Part shown: piece by piece, positions 53,297 to 63,713 of the stretch
How the letters are laid out: each line of letters opens with the position of its first letter
Position numbering within the stretch: position 1 is the stretch's first letter
Assembly: GCA_946902985.2 (NCBI GenBank)
Contig: OX336396.1
Location: forward strand, 232,452,797 to 232,516,796
From: Meconema thalassinum
Taxonomy: Eukaryota; Arthropoda; Insecta; Orthoptera; Tettigoniidae
Direction of reading: 5' to 3'
Length of the DNA stretch: 64,000 bases
Program-made: the position numbers and the translations under genes
Notes under the pieces: generated by a model
What the model saw: only the letters and a program-made list of their open reading frames with translations
What the model was told of the DNA's origin: nothing
The model's database searches: none

Positions 53297-56200
53297 TGTA
53301 CCCGTTCGTCCTGGGGATGCGATGACCCATCTGCTATAACATCACATCCCTGGAGTTCCAGGACAGAGCGGAGTTAAATGAACCTCTAGTCAAATAAGGA
53401 ATGTGTCGGAAATTCAGCTGAGTTCTTGAAAAAGCAGTGGGTTTCACGAGACAAAGTATCTCTAGGGTCGTTACGGGCTTAAGTTAATAAAAATAATTCA
53501 AATATAAATGGGCGCCATCAACTGAATTCCTAGCAAAACCACTTCCTTTCCGGATAAGCCTTACTCAAGACAAGGAAAGAAAAAGGAACATCACACCATC
53601 ATCAGATCACAACTAAGATAAAAACAAATTTATTTTACTTTGATAGTCAGACAGACATTTTAAATATAAATCCTACCTAAGAGTATGGTCGAATGCAAAG
53701 TTAAATTGTCATTGTCCAAAAATCGAACCATCTCCTTTCTAATGCTAAATTATTTCAATCCACTTATCAAGAAAAATGTATAAAGTTCTCTTGGGTTCTC
53801 AGGATCACTGTCGCACTATGTCTTTCGTCACTGACATTTGTGAAACCTGAGACCTAATTCTCTTTAATTTAACATCAATGTGGATTTAATTAAGTTACTA
53901 ATCTGCCTAAACATACACATATAATAATCACTCATGTTAAATATCACATAAATTATGGTTTGCATGGTATAATTTGAACGTAGAACATGTTAATCAAATG
54001 TTCCTAAACATTGACTAATTAATTTACAATATTTACATCGTCATTAATCTCTTATCTGTGAATTACAGAAAATTCACATTCTCATTGGTCATCCTCATCA
54101 TTATTATCAAAATTAAATATTTCTCACATTAATTCTCACTTCAAAATTCCAAATATTCCTGTCAGAATCGTTAATTCCTCACCATTACATCATTTAAATT
54201 CACATTTCAAGTTGCAATTCCTTCGAATTATCTCTCAATCAAATTTATTTAATTGCATATAAATTCATTAATCATCAGCTTCTTTAATTAATCATCACCT
54301 TCTAATTCAGTTATTCATCATCATTACAATCGTCTAATAATTCATTTCAATCAGTTTAATTAATTCAATCTTTAATTCATCCACTTATTTAATTCATCGA
54401 TTTATTTCAAAATTTAATTTATCAACTTATTTAAATTTCAATCATCTGGTTATTTAGTTTTATTATTTCATCTAGTCATTCTGATTTTTATTTCATTAGG
54501 TCAGATCGTTAATATGCTTATATCTCAGATTATTATTTCATTAACTATTATTTTCAGAAAATCTTGTATTATCAACTTCATTTATTTGTTTAATTTCCTA
54601 ACAAATTGTTTAATAAGGTTTATAGAACGTTGTCTTACAGTTTTATTACTTCCAAGTTATATCTCGTTTTTAATTATCATGCCAAAAATATTATTGTCTC
54701 CACGACATCACGTTGGATCTAACTATCCACAACGACATTATATTTCTTCAATATTCCAAATATCACATTTGAATATAAGAATTGCTACAAAAACTCCATA
54801 AATATTCAGCACATACAGCATGAATCTCAACAAATACGCTAGACTGGGTACAACAACCTCATGTCCGCTTCAAAATACATTATCAACGTTGCAACTATCA
54901 AATGGCAAATTCCACAAAATGCCTATCACAAACTTCATTTAACCACGTTGCATGATCTACAAAAATATATAAATGGCTTCAAATTATTAACGCACATAAT
55001 CTCCAATGACTGTAATTACTCTGATCATATCTAGACAACTTCTTAAACAATTGGAAAAACATTACTTCAGTAATTTAATATTTGCTTTCAAATAGCATAA
55101 ATTCTCTTTCACAAGTTTCATAATTCACATCGTAGAAAAACACCAATGTGCTATAATCTCTCACATCAAAATCTGCAATACTGATCTGCCTTAAAATAAT
55201 TATGACCATTAATGATTAATCTTACAAGATTAAATTACTTTAAATCCTTCTCAAAGGTATCAAACACAATTATAAAAATTCATCAAAGCATCAGCTGTGA
55301 CAGCTGTTAAATTGAAATTACTCTCAAAAGAGTATAGCAACAAAATATTGGATTGGCAAACAAGAATTACTAAATGCAATCCTGTTGACATTTATCGTTA
55401 CTTTATTTAACAAAATCTCGACTGATATGTGACTAGTAGTTCCTTGTTTAATTCACTTACATCTCGTGTACATTCGGATGATAAAATGAGTTCCTCAATG
55501 GCGAGTAAGATGTGTAACCACCGTGCAATCGTATAAATACGAAGGACCTCGCCCCGTCGACTTGGATGATAGTTCCCTGAACGGTGGGTAAGATGAGTAG
55601 CCACCATACAATCGTATAAATACGAAGGACCCCACCTCGTAGGCTATATGAGTGAATGTACTAGAAAGGAATCAACAAGTTTCTAGTTGTCATATAAAAG
55701 CGACGTTCATTCACTAAAGTGAATAACTTCTTAATATCTCCAAACAATCCAATGGAAAAAATCCCTACTGATGAATAATACACACTCGCTAGTATGCAAT
55801 GAACTGACGAAGTAGTTTCTGATAATCAATTGCAGATCACGAGTTCGAAATACTCGTTACACAAAAAAAACTATCCATGAGAAATATCCTAGCTGGAAAA
55901 ATGTCTATAAGACCAAACATCTTCTTAATAAAGCCAAACAACGGTGAGAATATCGATTAATGATGCCTGCCATATCATATGGTCACTCCATATTCTAGCA
56001 AATTCGAAGTATATAAATTCAAACCATGTCTTAATAATCAAATCACTCCTATTAGAAAAATATACATGTGTGCCCAGTATTCATGAAAATAATCGTATCA
56101 GGTAGATAGAACTCTTACAATACCTTTCATTATCAGTTGTAATATAATTTCCAAGATCGTCGATTTTCCCTACCTAAAGATTTCTCGTAAGATCGGCGTG

Positions 56201-57571
56201 AATATCATTTCATCCATGAAATGATGATTTCCTTCGAAATCCCAAGCGAATCAGCTGTTGGACTCCTCTCGTCAGGAACCGAATCCATCGCTCTGTGGTG
56301 CCATCTTGTCTCTATTCACGTTTACTCGATCATGTTGAACCTCGAATTACCCATAGCGGATATCGTCCAACTCCTTCTCGAAAAGTTCATGGAAACAGCG
56401 GACCCCCTACTCTTCTTCTAATATACGCCACTGTTCCGATAAATGTTCAGTTTGAGAATTGTAAGTCCTCTCTCAACTTACTGCAAAGTTCTATTTGAGT
56501 AAAATAAAAATTTTACTAGATAGTGTTCAAGATAAATTCAAACCATGTCTTAATAATCAAATCACTCCTATTAGAAAAATATACATGTGTGCCCAGTATT
56601 CATGAAAATAAGTCTTGGCTTTCTTCTTGACGCGATCGATGCGCTATCTTGTCTGCTTGCTTTCCAAAACCTCAACTACAGCTTAATGTCAGCTGGCGTA
56701 GCCGATAGCCTAAACACCCTGTATCTGTCTGTAATTTGTAATCCATGAAAATTGTATAAGATAAAAATCTTATAAATGCACGCTGTAATGTTCATCAGAG
56801 CCTATGCTAAACATTCAGTTTACTTGAAATAGTAAAAAGTCGTTTGAATGTATTATATAACAGCATGGTTATAAGGTTGTATGTGAAAGCCTGTGTTCGA
56901 ACAACGTCGAAATGAAGCTTGAAACAAAGTCTTCATATGCGATCAGTGTGGTTTTGAAATACCCCGGCTATCTACAATTGTCTTCTCGGCTAGGTCGCCT
57001 GTATCAACGACCCGCGCGGCCTGCTCTGCTCGGTGATACGAGAAATGTCGCCTACACTTGCCGTGACGGTTTACGTGTGTTGCGTGACCTTCAATGCCCG
57101 TCTCGCTGTGCTATAGAGCTGCTCTGTACTGCTCCTCTCATTGAGCTCAACTGAACTGCTTAGCGCTGTGTTCCAGCTTATGAGCTCCGTGCGGCACGTG
57201 GCTAATTCTCCCCACCACGGTGCTCCTACGTCACGAAGATAGTCTCGAACCCGACTCCTCTCGGCTGTTCTGTTATACAATAACTTATTTCCATAAAATT
57301 ATTTCCACATATAATGCATGTCATATATACTCTTCTAAGTTGTTTTAACTTATTATAATCCCATATATATTTCAATAAAGCTTCACATCTTTATTAATAA
57401 TTCTATCTTCTTACAGATTTCAATGCCTCCTTGATTCTTGACCTCCTACGTCATCTTGGCTTTCTTCTTGACGCGATCGATGCGCTATCTTGTCTGCTTG
57501 CTTTCCAAAACCTCAACTACAGCTTAATGTCAGCTGGCGTAGCCGATAGCCTAAAATAGGTATCGGGTACA
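53297..57571 (-). repeat. LTR (5' LTR of the minus-strand element, 4275 bp)
   Basis: It matches the other LTR over its length, except that 180 bp (56534-56713) replaces 6 bp. The extra segment is made of two pieces copied from elsewhere in the same LTR. The transcription start must lie in this copy, since it is the 5' LTR on the minus strand. Confidence 0.95.
56534..56714. repeat. Composite patch in the 5' LTR
   Basis: Bases 56534-56611 copy LTR bases about 56015-56092, and 56613-56714 copy about 57454-57555. The patch replaces TACGAT of the other LTR (46379-46384). Confidence 0.85.
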
Positions 57572-57744
57572 CTATATGAACCTGTCAACGACAGGTATTG
57601 GAAGTTAGTAAATAAAATATAACAATAAATATATAATGTTTTATGTTTTACGCACCTTTTAACTACTGCGGCGTTAAGAGACACCGTAGTGCCGGAATGT
57701 TGGCCAGAATTTGAATTTGAATGTATTGGTTCTCTTATATAGGC

Positions 57745-57913
57745 CACTGAGGCTACACAACCGAAGGTGATCTTTAACGTGTCAGTTAAACTACTAACAT
57801 GGCTCCTTCGGATTTGTGCATTCTAAAATGCCACTCACTGCGCCAGGATTCGATTCAGCAACCTTGAGAACAGCAGGTGAGGACTCTACCACTGCGCCAC
57901 ACAACCAGTCAGT
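57745..57913 (-). mobile_element. SINE-4 copy c, truncated
   Basis: The minus strand reads GTGTGGCGCAGTGGTAGAG, the B-box-like GAATCGAATCC and TGGCGCAGTGAGTGGCATTT, then ACACGTTAAAGATCACC. It matches copies a and b in order but diverges more and lacks the 3' end. Confidence 0.65.
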
Positions 57914-57940
57914 AAATAAACAAATAAATACATTAAGAAA

Positions 57941-58382
57941 TAAATTATTATTTATTCATTTATTTATTCATTTATTTATTTATTTAGCGTATGGCTTTAA
58001 GTGCCGGGAGTGTCCGAGGACAAGTTCAGCTCGTCAGAGGCTGTAGCTAATTCAAGCGGACATCCATGAGGTGAGCTACAAGTTCCGTTCCAAATTTCGC
58101 TACCAGATGTCACTGACACCTAGTGGTGGACGTTGGAACTTTGATAGAGCGATACAACGAAATCTAACCTAGAAATTTAGCTACACGCGAGTTTACTTAG
58201 TGGAAGGATCTTTTACATGCCACATATCTATGACATGGGACCGCCGGCTTTACTCCCCGTCGAAAGGAAGGCATACTGAAAGATTTAACGCTCTTAAAAA
58301 ATCCGACGACTTCGGCCGGGTTTGAACCCGTGATCTTGGGCACAGCAGTTCAGCATGCTACCAACTACGCCACCGAAGCCGC
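57941..58382 (-). mobile_element. SINE-1 copy d, (ATAA)n-tailed variant
   Basis: On the minus strand the head CGGCTTCGGTGGCGTAG, B box GGTTCAAACCC and body are typical, but the 3' part is the CTCGGACACTCCCGGCA variant ending in (ATAA)n, as in copy b. TTAAGAAA flanks both sides (57933-57940, 58383-58390). Confidence 0.8.
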
Positions 58383-58431
58383 TTAAGAAAGAAAATAAAT
58401 AATTAACGTAAATAAGTAAGTAGGTAAAGTT

Positions 58432-58765
58432 AGCCTCCGTGGCTTAGGCGGCAGCACGCCGGCCTCTCACCGCTGGGTCCGTGGTTCAAATCTCGGTCAC
58501 TCCATGTGAGATCTGTGCTGGACAAAACGGAGGCAGGCAGGTTTTTCTCCGGGTACTCCGGTTTTCCCTGTCAAAATTTCATTCCAGCAACGCTCTCCAC
58601 TATCATTTCATATCATCTGTCATTCATTTAATCATTGCCCCAGAGGAGTGCGTCAGGCCTCGGCAGCCGGCACAGTTCATATCCTCGCCGCTAGATGGGG
58701 GCTTCATTCATTCCATTCCTGACCCGGTCGGAGACTGGAAGCAGGCTGTGGATTTTCATTTCAAG
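58432..58765 (+). mobile_element. SINE-3 copy b
   Basis: Head GCCTCCGTGGCTTAGGCGG and B-box GGTTCAAATCTC, then the same body as copy a (TGTGAGATCTGTGCTGGAC, GGCAGCCGGCACAGTTCAT) ending GTGGATTTTCATTTC. The two copies are about 90 percent alike by eye. Confidence 0.85.
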
Positions 58766-58905
58766 TAAGTAGGTAAGTCAGTCAGTCAGTCAGTCAGTAT
58801 GTAAATAAGTAGCCTCGTAGTTCCGCCCCTTAAAACAACAATAAGTAACTAAGTAGCCTAAGTAAGTAAGTAAGTAAGTAAAAAAAATAAACAAATAGAG
58901 AAAAG
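58766..58905. repeat. (AAGT)n / (CAGT)n microsatellites
   Basis: Interrupted tetranucleotide runs follow SINE-3 copy b. Confidence 0.8.
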
Positions 58906-58946
58906 GTGCAATAGATAAATAGCCCGTCCATATACTGTATTACATA

Positions 58947-59518
58947 CGAGGCACGTCCAGAAAGTAAGTTCGGTTTGGTAATAAAAGTAAATTGTGTATA
59001 GATACAGAAAAATTATTTATTGCACAACATTCTGCACCTCTTAAACTACGTTTCCACATAACTGCCGAACTTTTGCAGGCATTGTCATAGCGTGGCACAA
59101 GTTTTTGGATACCTTCTTCATAGAAGTTTGCCGCCGACCCGTAAACGAGAGTGAAGACTCCCCTGTAAGATATCCTACCGTTTGGCCATCACTGTTAGGC
59201 AAATTGCGTGCTTACCAGGAGAACGGCATATGTTTAGGAGTTCTCCTGACCACATACACAATTTGCCTAACAGTGGTGGCCAAACAGTAGGATATCTTAC
59301 AGGGGAGTCTTCACTCTCGTTAACGGGTCGGCGGCAAACTTCTATGAAGAAGGTATCCAAAAACTTGTGCCACGCTATGACAAATGCCTGCAAAAGTTCG
59401 TCAGTTATGTGTAAAAGTAGTTTAAGAGGTGTAGAATGTTGTGCAATAAAAACAATTCAGTATCTGTACACAATTTAATTTTATTACCAAACGGAACTTA
59501 CTTTCTGGACGTGCCTCG
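58947..59518. mobile_element. Mariner fold-back palindrome (572 bp)
   Basis: The ends CGAGGCACGTCCAGAAAGTA and its reverse complement lie next to TA. The two arms (about 58947-59220 and 59240-59518) are reverse complements nearly throughout. Each arm codes, outward, for the C-terminus of a mariner transposase (right arm: FYEEGIQKLVPRYDKCLQKF). It is two 3' halves joined head to head, with no N-terminal or full catalytic domain. Confidence 0.85.
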
Positions 59519-59522
59519 TACA

Positions 59523-59915
59523 TTATTTCCGATATGAACAAAATTTCCCGCATGGATCTGATATGAGCAGAAATATGACTGTGAACACATTATTTAAACC
59601 AAATGGCAGACCTCGATTATACCCGTTGATTTCCTTATCAGGATAAAATACAGGGGAATTTTATACAATACACAGACAGTGACATCGTTAAAATAGCAGA
59701 CTTTTATTTGTTTCGTATTTATTCGTTCCTTTGTTACCTCAGCCCGACACAATAATAACTCCCTGCATATCAGCGCTGTAGATGACTCAGCTTCTTGCTT
59801 AATGGACGGGAGCACAAGTTTATTAAGGTATTTTTCCGTGCATCGCACAACCAACACATATTATTTGATTCTGCTACAAAATAACATCCCAAGATACAAA
59901 TGCAAAATATACTTT
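59523..59915. other. No recognisable feature
   Basis: I see no supported gene; an 87-codon minus-strand frame (59594-59857) has no domain. Confidence 0.4.
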
Positions 59916-60289
59916 AAATAAAGCTGCAGGCGGCTATGGTGGCATAGTTGATAGCATGCTGAGCCTCTATGCCCAAGGTTGCGGGTTCAAACCCGGCCGA
60001 AGTCGTCGGATTTTTTAAGAGTGTTAAAAATCCCTCAGTATTCTTTCCTTCGGAGAGGAAGTAAAGCCAGCGGTCCCACGTCATAGATTTATGGCATGAT
60101 AAAGAACCTTACACTAATTACACCTGTGTTTAGTTAAATTATAGGTTAACTTTGACTAACGCTCTTAGGTTCCAAAGTTCGTCGTCACGAGCCAACTGCG
60201 GTGGCATCTAGTAACAAAGTGCAGAACTAGTTGGTCGTTGACGGTAGCGTTTGGTAGCAAACGTTAGAACAACTTGAAAATCGAATGTA

Positions 60290-61120
60290 TAAGGAGCGTT
60301 CATAAAGTAACGAGCCGGAGGCTGTAATGCGCAAACCGGTGATGACATGGGCTAATCGTGGCGTGTGTAACGAGGTGTGGTTCCGACCAGAGCGTGGAAG
60401 GTCAAAGCCCGTCGCTAGAGGGCACTCGTGCACGTCACGTAACCATAAAAAGCGAGCAGCAGCATGCATCAATTGTCCAACCAAGACCAAGAAAGTAGGC
60501 CATTTGACATGCTTCCTGGTGTGGTTGAAGACTGTGGGGCACCCATTGGGCACACACTTTCCGCAAGTGCAGTCGTTCCTTCATGATGGTGTGCACACTT
60601 CCGACGCTCAATCCGACCACAGCGGCTACGGCGTTCACTGTCACTCGGCGGTCCTGGGTAATGAGTGCATCAACCAGCTGGACGTTGTCATCGATAATGC
60701 AGGGGGGTGCCCCAGACCGGGCACCATCGGCTAACGACACCCGTCCTTCCCTGAAGCGCTTGTGCCACGCCTTGACCCTTGCAAGGGACATGCAGTGTTC
60801 GCCGTATACTTGTGACATTTGGCGATGAATGTCCGTTGACCCTACTCCTTTTGCAGTCAGAAACCGAACAACACCTCTTTGCCCTTCGTTTGACGCCTCC
60901 ATGTCACTGTTTGCAATGCGACTGGCAGCGTTGGGCGATTGATGCATGCTGCTGCTCCCTTTGTATCATCACGTGACGTGCACGCGTACCCTCCAGTGAC
61001 GGGCTGTGACCTTCCACGCTCCGGTCGGAACCACACCTCGTTACACACGCTACGATTAGCCGATGTCGTCACCGGTTTGCGCATTACAGCCTCCGGCTCG
61101 TTACTTTTTGAACGCACCTT
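60290..61120 (-). mobile_element. Mariner-like derivative with about 190-bp inverted repeats
   Basis: The ends AAGGAGCGTTCATAAAGTAA and the reverse complement of AAGGTGCGTTCAAAAAGTAA are flanked by TA. The two ends stay inverted and nearly identical for about 190 bp (60291-60485 and 60930-61120), unusually long for mariner. The middle encodes only the N-terminal DNA-binding part of the transposase. Confidence 0.85.
60435..60902 (-). pseudogene. Mariner transposase N-terminal domain fragment
   Basis: I start at the ATG giving MEASNEGQRGVVRFLTAKG, the usual mariner beginning; an earlier in-frame ATG (60947) lies within the inverted repeat. First helix-turn-helix: STDIHRQMSQVYGEHCMS, RVKAWHKRFREGR; linker GARSGAPP; second helix-turn-helix: VTVNAVAAVVGLSVGSVHTI. 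The frame then runs into the left inverted repeat. No DDD/DDE catalytic residues remain. Confidence 0.8.
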
Positions 61121-61275
61121 ATATGCAGTCTTTACTTGAATTTAAAAAAACTATAACACACACTAATACAGCCATCACTCTTAACACCGGTTATCAGACA
61201 GATTCTACACACACCCAAAGTACACGGGACTACATGACCGTGCTGTCGCAGCCCCTAAACTGAGGAACCAACCAA

Positions 61276-61795
61276 ATAAAGCTACTCAAATGGATTCTTT
61301 TAAATTACAACCCTAACATCATTATTCTTCACTATTACAGTTTGTTTTTCTAAGAGACATGCTTTAATGTTCACTGCTTTTGACTGAATGATTGCTCGTT
61401 TATTTAAGGATTAAAAGCAAACAAGCAATTCCGTGAAGAACAATAAAGCATATTATCTTATATTTCACTGGTCTTTTTCATTAAAATTCTCCTGCCTATT
61501 GAAAGGATTTCCCGAGAAACATCGCCGACAAAATAAACAATAAACGGAACCTATTTTAGCATTGGTTTTGAAGAGAGCGAAATGTTCACATGATGCGACC
61601 ACTTTCGTATCGGTATAACATCACAATTCTCAGACTGGAATATTATGCTGGAAACTAACACCGTCTGTAAATAATTTGTGAACTATTTGCGTTCATAGTA
61701 CGTGATAAGGAACGTGTCCACGAACTCTTCCATATCATTAACATATGCATTTAAGCAAACTACTATCACAAAACTATGAAAATTACTGGGTGAGG
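61276..61795. other. Mostly unassigned, with one H-family end fragment
   Basis: The only recognisable piece is 61424-61465 (AACAAGCAATTCCGTGAAG), which resembles the 5' end of the H repeats. The rest is AT-rich. Confidence 0.35.
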
Positions 61796-61799
61796 GAAA

Positions 61800-61848
61800 C
61801 CCTCAGGCGCGACCATTTATGTGCCAACAACACGCGAGCACTGCCGGG
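61800..61848 (-). mobile_element. Lone piggyBac-like terminus
   Basis: On the minus strand TTAA is followed by CCCGGCAGTGCTCGCGTG, closely like the terminus at 3896 and 6723 (CCCTGCAGTGCTCGCG). No matching left end is visible within 600 bp, so this may be a solo end or a much-decayed element. Confidence 0.5.
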
Positions 61849-61850
61849 TT

Positions 61851-62104
61851 AATTAAAACTCAGCAATTCTTCTAGGTTTGTGCCGTGTCTTGTGTGGGAC
61901 ACCAAGCTAGGCTCATCGGCGGGCTCTTGGTGTCCCCGCCCAGACCCCCACAGGAGTGACGAACTGCGCGCCACCTGCCTTTATATAAGGTGCAACTGCA
62001 CCACTTGACTACGAGAACTAAAAGTTCAAGCAGCCTTAACCTCCCTATGAAGGCTTCCAAAAAGATGGTATATTGGCTTTCACGGCCGGTGAATTAAAAC
62101 TCAG
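61851..62104 (-). repeat. 241-bp repeat monomer with hairpin
   Basis: The 13-bp AATTAAAACTCAG lies at 61851 and 62092, 241 bp apart, marking one monomer of a tandem-type repeat; the 38-kb insert spans the same monomer junction. On the minus strand it holds a perfect 11-bp stem (GGGACACCAAG with CTTGGTGTCCC) and a TATATAAAGG about 20 bp before GCAGTTC, a TATA/initiator-like arrangement. I recognise no coding region. Confidence 0.6.
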
Positions 62105-62752
62105 TTATAGACTAGACCCCGATTGGTAACTTGAACCGGGTTCATCACTGAATTTTGTTGTTGGTACATTTCTAATTAATTTTCGATGTTTTCACCACTT
62201 TTCCAGACGTAAAGGACACACTAAACGTTTCATACAAGGTGCCGGCATGATGACACGCGGTAGACTGATGACTGTTCACCGGAAACTCAACAATATCCAG
62301 TCGATTAGATTAGCAGTTAGCCTTTTATACCACTACAAGCGATAGTGTGAGTCAATTCAGAGTTTTACTTAAGCCCTTATAACTACTTCCAGTGTGAAAA
62401 CTTTTCAAAAATTCAAAATATGCCTGAGGGTAATGAACGAAGAAACACATTAAAGAAATTAAGCAAATTAATTTGGCTAGGATATAAATCAAAAAGAGAA
62501 CCAGTAAAAAACAAGCCATTTTCCAGAAAATGCATTTAGGTCGGAAGTTATTTTCATTTTTTTTTAAATTTGATCGAGCTCTCCAAGAATCAACATTTGA
62601 AATTTTCCGGGCCCTTGAGCCCTTCAACGCTTGGCGCAATTGAGGAAATTGCTTAATTTTAATTTTTTTGCTAAAATGGGGACCCCTGCTTTGCCTGCTA
62701 AGAATACATTTTCATTGTATAAGAAATAAAATAAGTATTATTTATAAAATGT
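62105..62752. other. No recognisable feature
   Basis: AT-rich sequence with no supported gene or repeat. Confidence 0.4.
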
Positions 62753-63240
62753 CGCCTCCGTAGCGTAGCGGTCAGCTTGGTTACCTGCCGCCCCGGAGGT
62801 CCTGGGTTCGATTCCCGGCTCTGCCACGAAATTTGAAAAGTGGTACGAGGACTGGAACGGGGTCTACTCAGCCTCGGGTGGCCCAAATGAGTAGAGGGGG
62901 TTCGATTCCCCCTCAGCCATCCTCGAAGTGGATTTCCGTGGTTTCCCACTTCGTCTTCGGGCAAATGCCAGGATGGTACCTTCTTCAAGGCCAAGGCCGC
63001 CTCCTTCCCTCTTCCTTGCCTATCCATCCTCACCATCCCTTACCTTCAATCATGAGGCCCCTGTTCGCGTTGCAGGTGAGGCCGCCTGGGCGAGGTGCCA
63101 ATCTAATCTCACCAGTTGTATCCCTTCCGATTCGATGTTCCCAGCTCTAGGACACTGCCCGTTGAGGCGGTAGTGGTGAGTTCCCTCGCTGAGTCCGTGG
63201 GTTCCACCAACCTGGAGGGTAAACGACAAAAAAAAAAAAA
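62753..63240 (+). mobile_element. SINE-2 copy c, best preserved
   Basis: Head GCCTCCGTAGCGTAGCGG, B box GGTTCGATTCCC, then CGGCTCTGCCACGAAATTT, TCTACTCAGCCTCGGG, a second GGTTCGATTCCC, CGTGGTTTCCC, CCAGGATGGTACC and a 3' part with TGGAGGGTAAACGAC and an A-run. The 3' part differs from copies a and b. Confidence 0.8.
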
Positions 63241-63369
63241 ATATAAATATTTAAAAATTCATCCTCTTCAGAGCAAAATTCTTAGTCTCTAAAATTACAG
63301 AAATTCCATTAGACGTTAACTCAATAAAAACTTTTAAAGAGTGATTTGAAAAATGATCATTATTAACTA

Positions 63370-63465
63370 ATAGGGCACTGCCCTCAGTGGCGGTAGAAGT
63401 GGGATCCCTCGCTTAGTTCGTGGGAAAAGCCGATCCTGGAGGGTAAAATGATAGCTAAAACGAAA
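63370..63465 (+). repeat. Repeat tail shared with SINE-2 copy c
   Basis: CACTGCCCTCAGTGGCGGTAG and CCTGGAGGGTAAAATGA match the 3' part of the SINE-2 copy at about 63150-63225. Probably a truncated copy. Confidence 0.5.
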
Positions 63466-63534
63466 ATGAATTGCAGACAAATGACCATAGCAGGGTATTT
63501 TAATTGAACGTCCGTTGGCTCCCAACAAGTTCAA

Positions 63535-63712
63535 TTTCAAGTAGTTCCAACATTGGCTACCAGATGCTACTGTCACTAACACCTAGCGGCGAACGTTGGA
63601 ACTTGATAGAGCGTTTCTAACCAGCCAAATATAACCTACAAATTTTGCAGTGTTGGATTCTTTTACATGCCATAAATCTATGACATGGGTCCGCCATCCT
63701 TACATTCCCTCC
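63535..63712 (-). mobile_element. SINE-1 copy f, truncated by LINE-C
   Basis: The minus strand reads the SINE-1 middle body (CATAAATCTATGACATGGG inverse, CGTTGGAACTTGATAGAGCG). The head is missing where the RTE 3' end begins at 63714. Confidence 0.7.
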
Positions 63713-63713
63713 G

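Larger units (their letters stand above)
43142..57571 (-). mobile_element. Intact Ty3/gypsy LTR retrotransposon, 14.4 kb
   Basis: Both LTRs begin TGTACCCG and end CGGGTACA, and the whole is flanked by CTAT (43138-43141 and 57572-57575). The internal part (47243-53296, 6.05 kb) encodes gag then pol on the minus strand with protease-RT-RNase H-integrase order, the Ty3/gypsy order. There is no envelope frame between pol and the 3' LTR. Both long frames are open and the LTRs look identical apart from one patch, which points to recent insertion. The LTRs make up more than half of the element, which is unusual. Confidence 0.95.
59926..61273 (+). mobile_element. SINE-1 copy e, interrupted by a mariner derivative
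   Basis: AAATAAAGCT is duplicated at 59916-59925 and 61274-61283. The head and body (CGGCTATGGTGGCATAG, GGTTCAAACCC) run to 60289 and resume at 61121 with the shared tail (AACACACACTAATACAGCC, AAGTACACGGGACTACA). Without the insert it is about 515 bp, like copy c. Confidence 0.85.
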
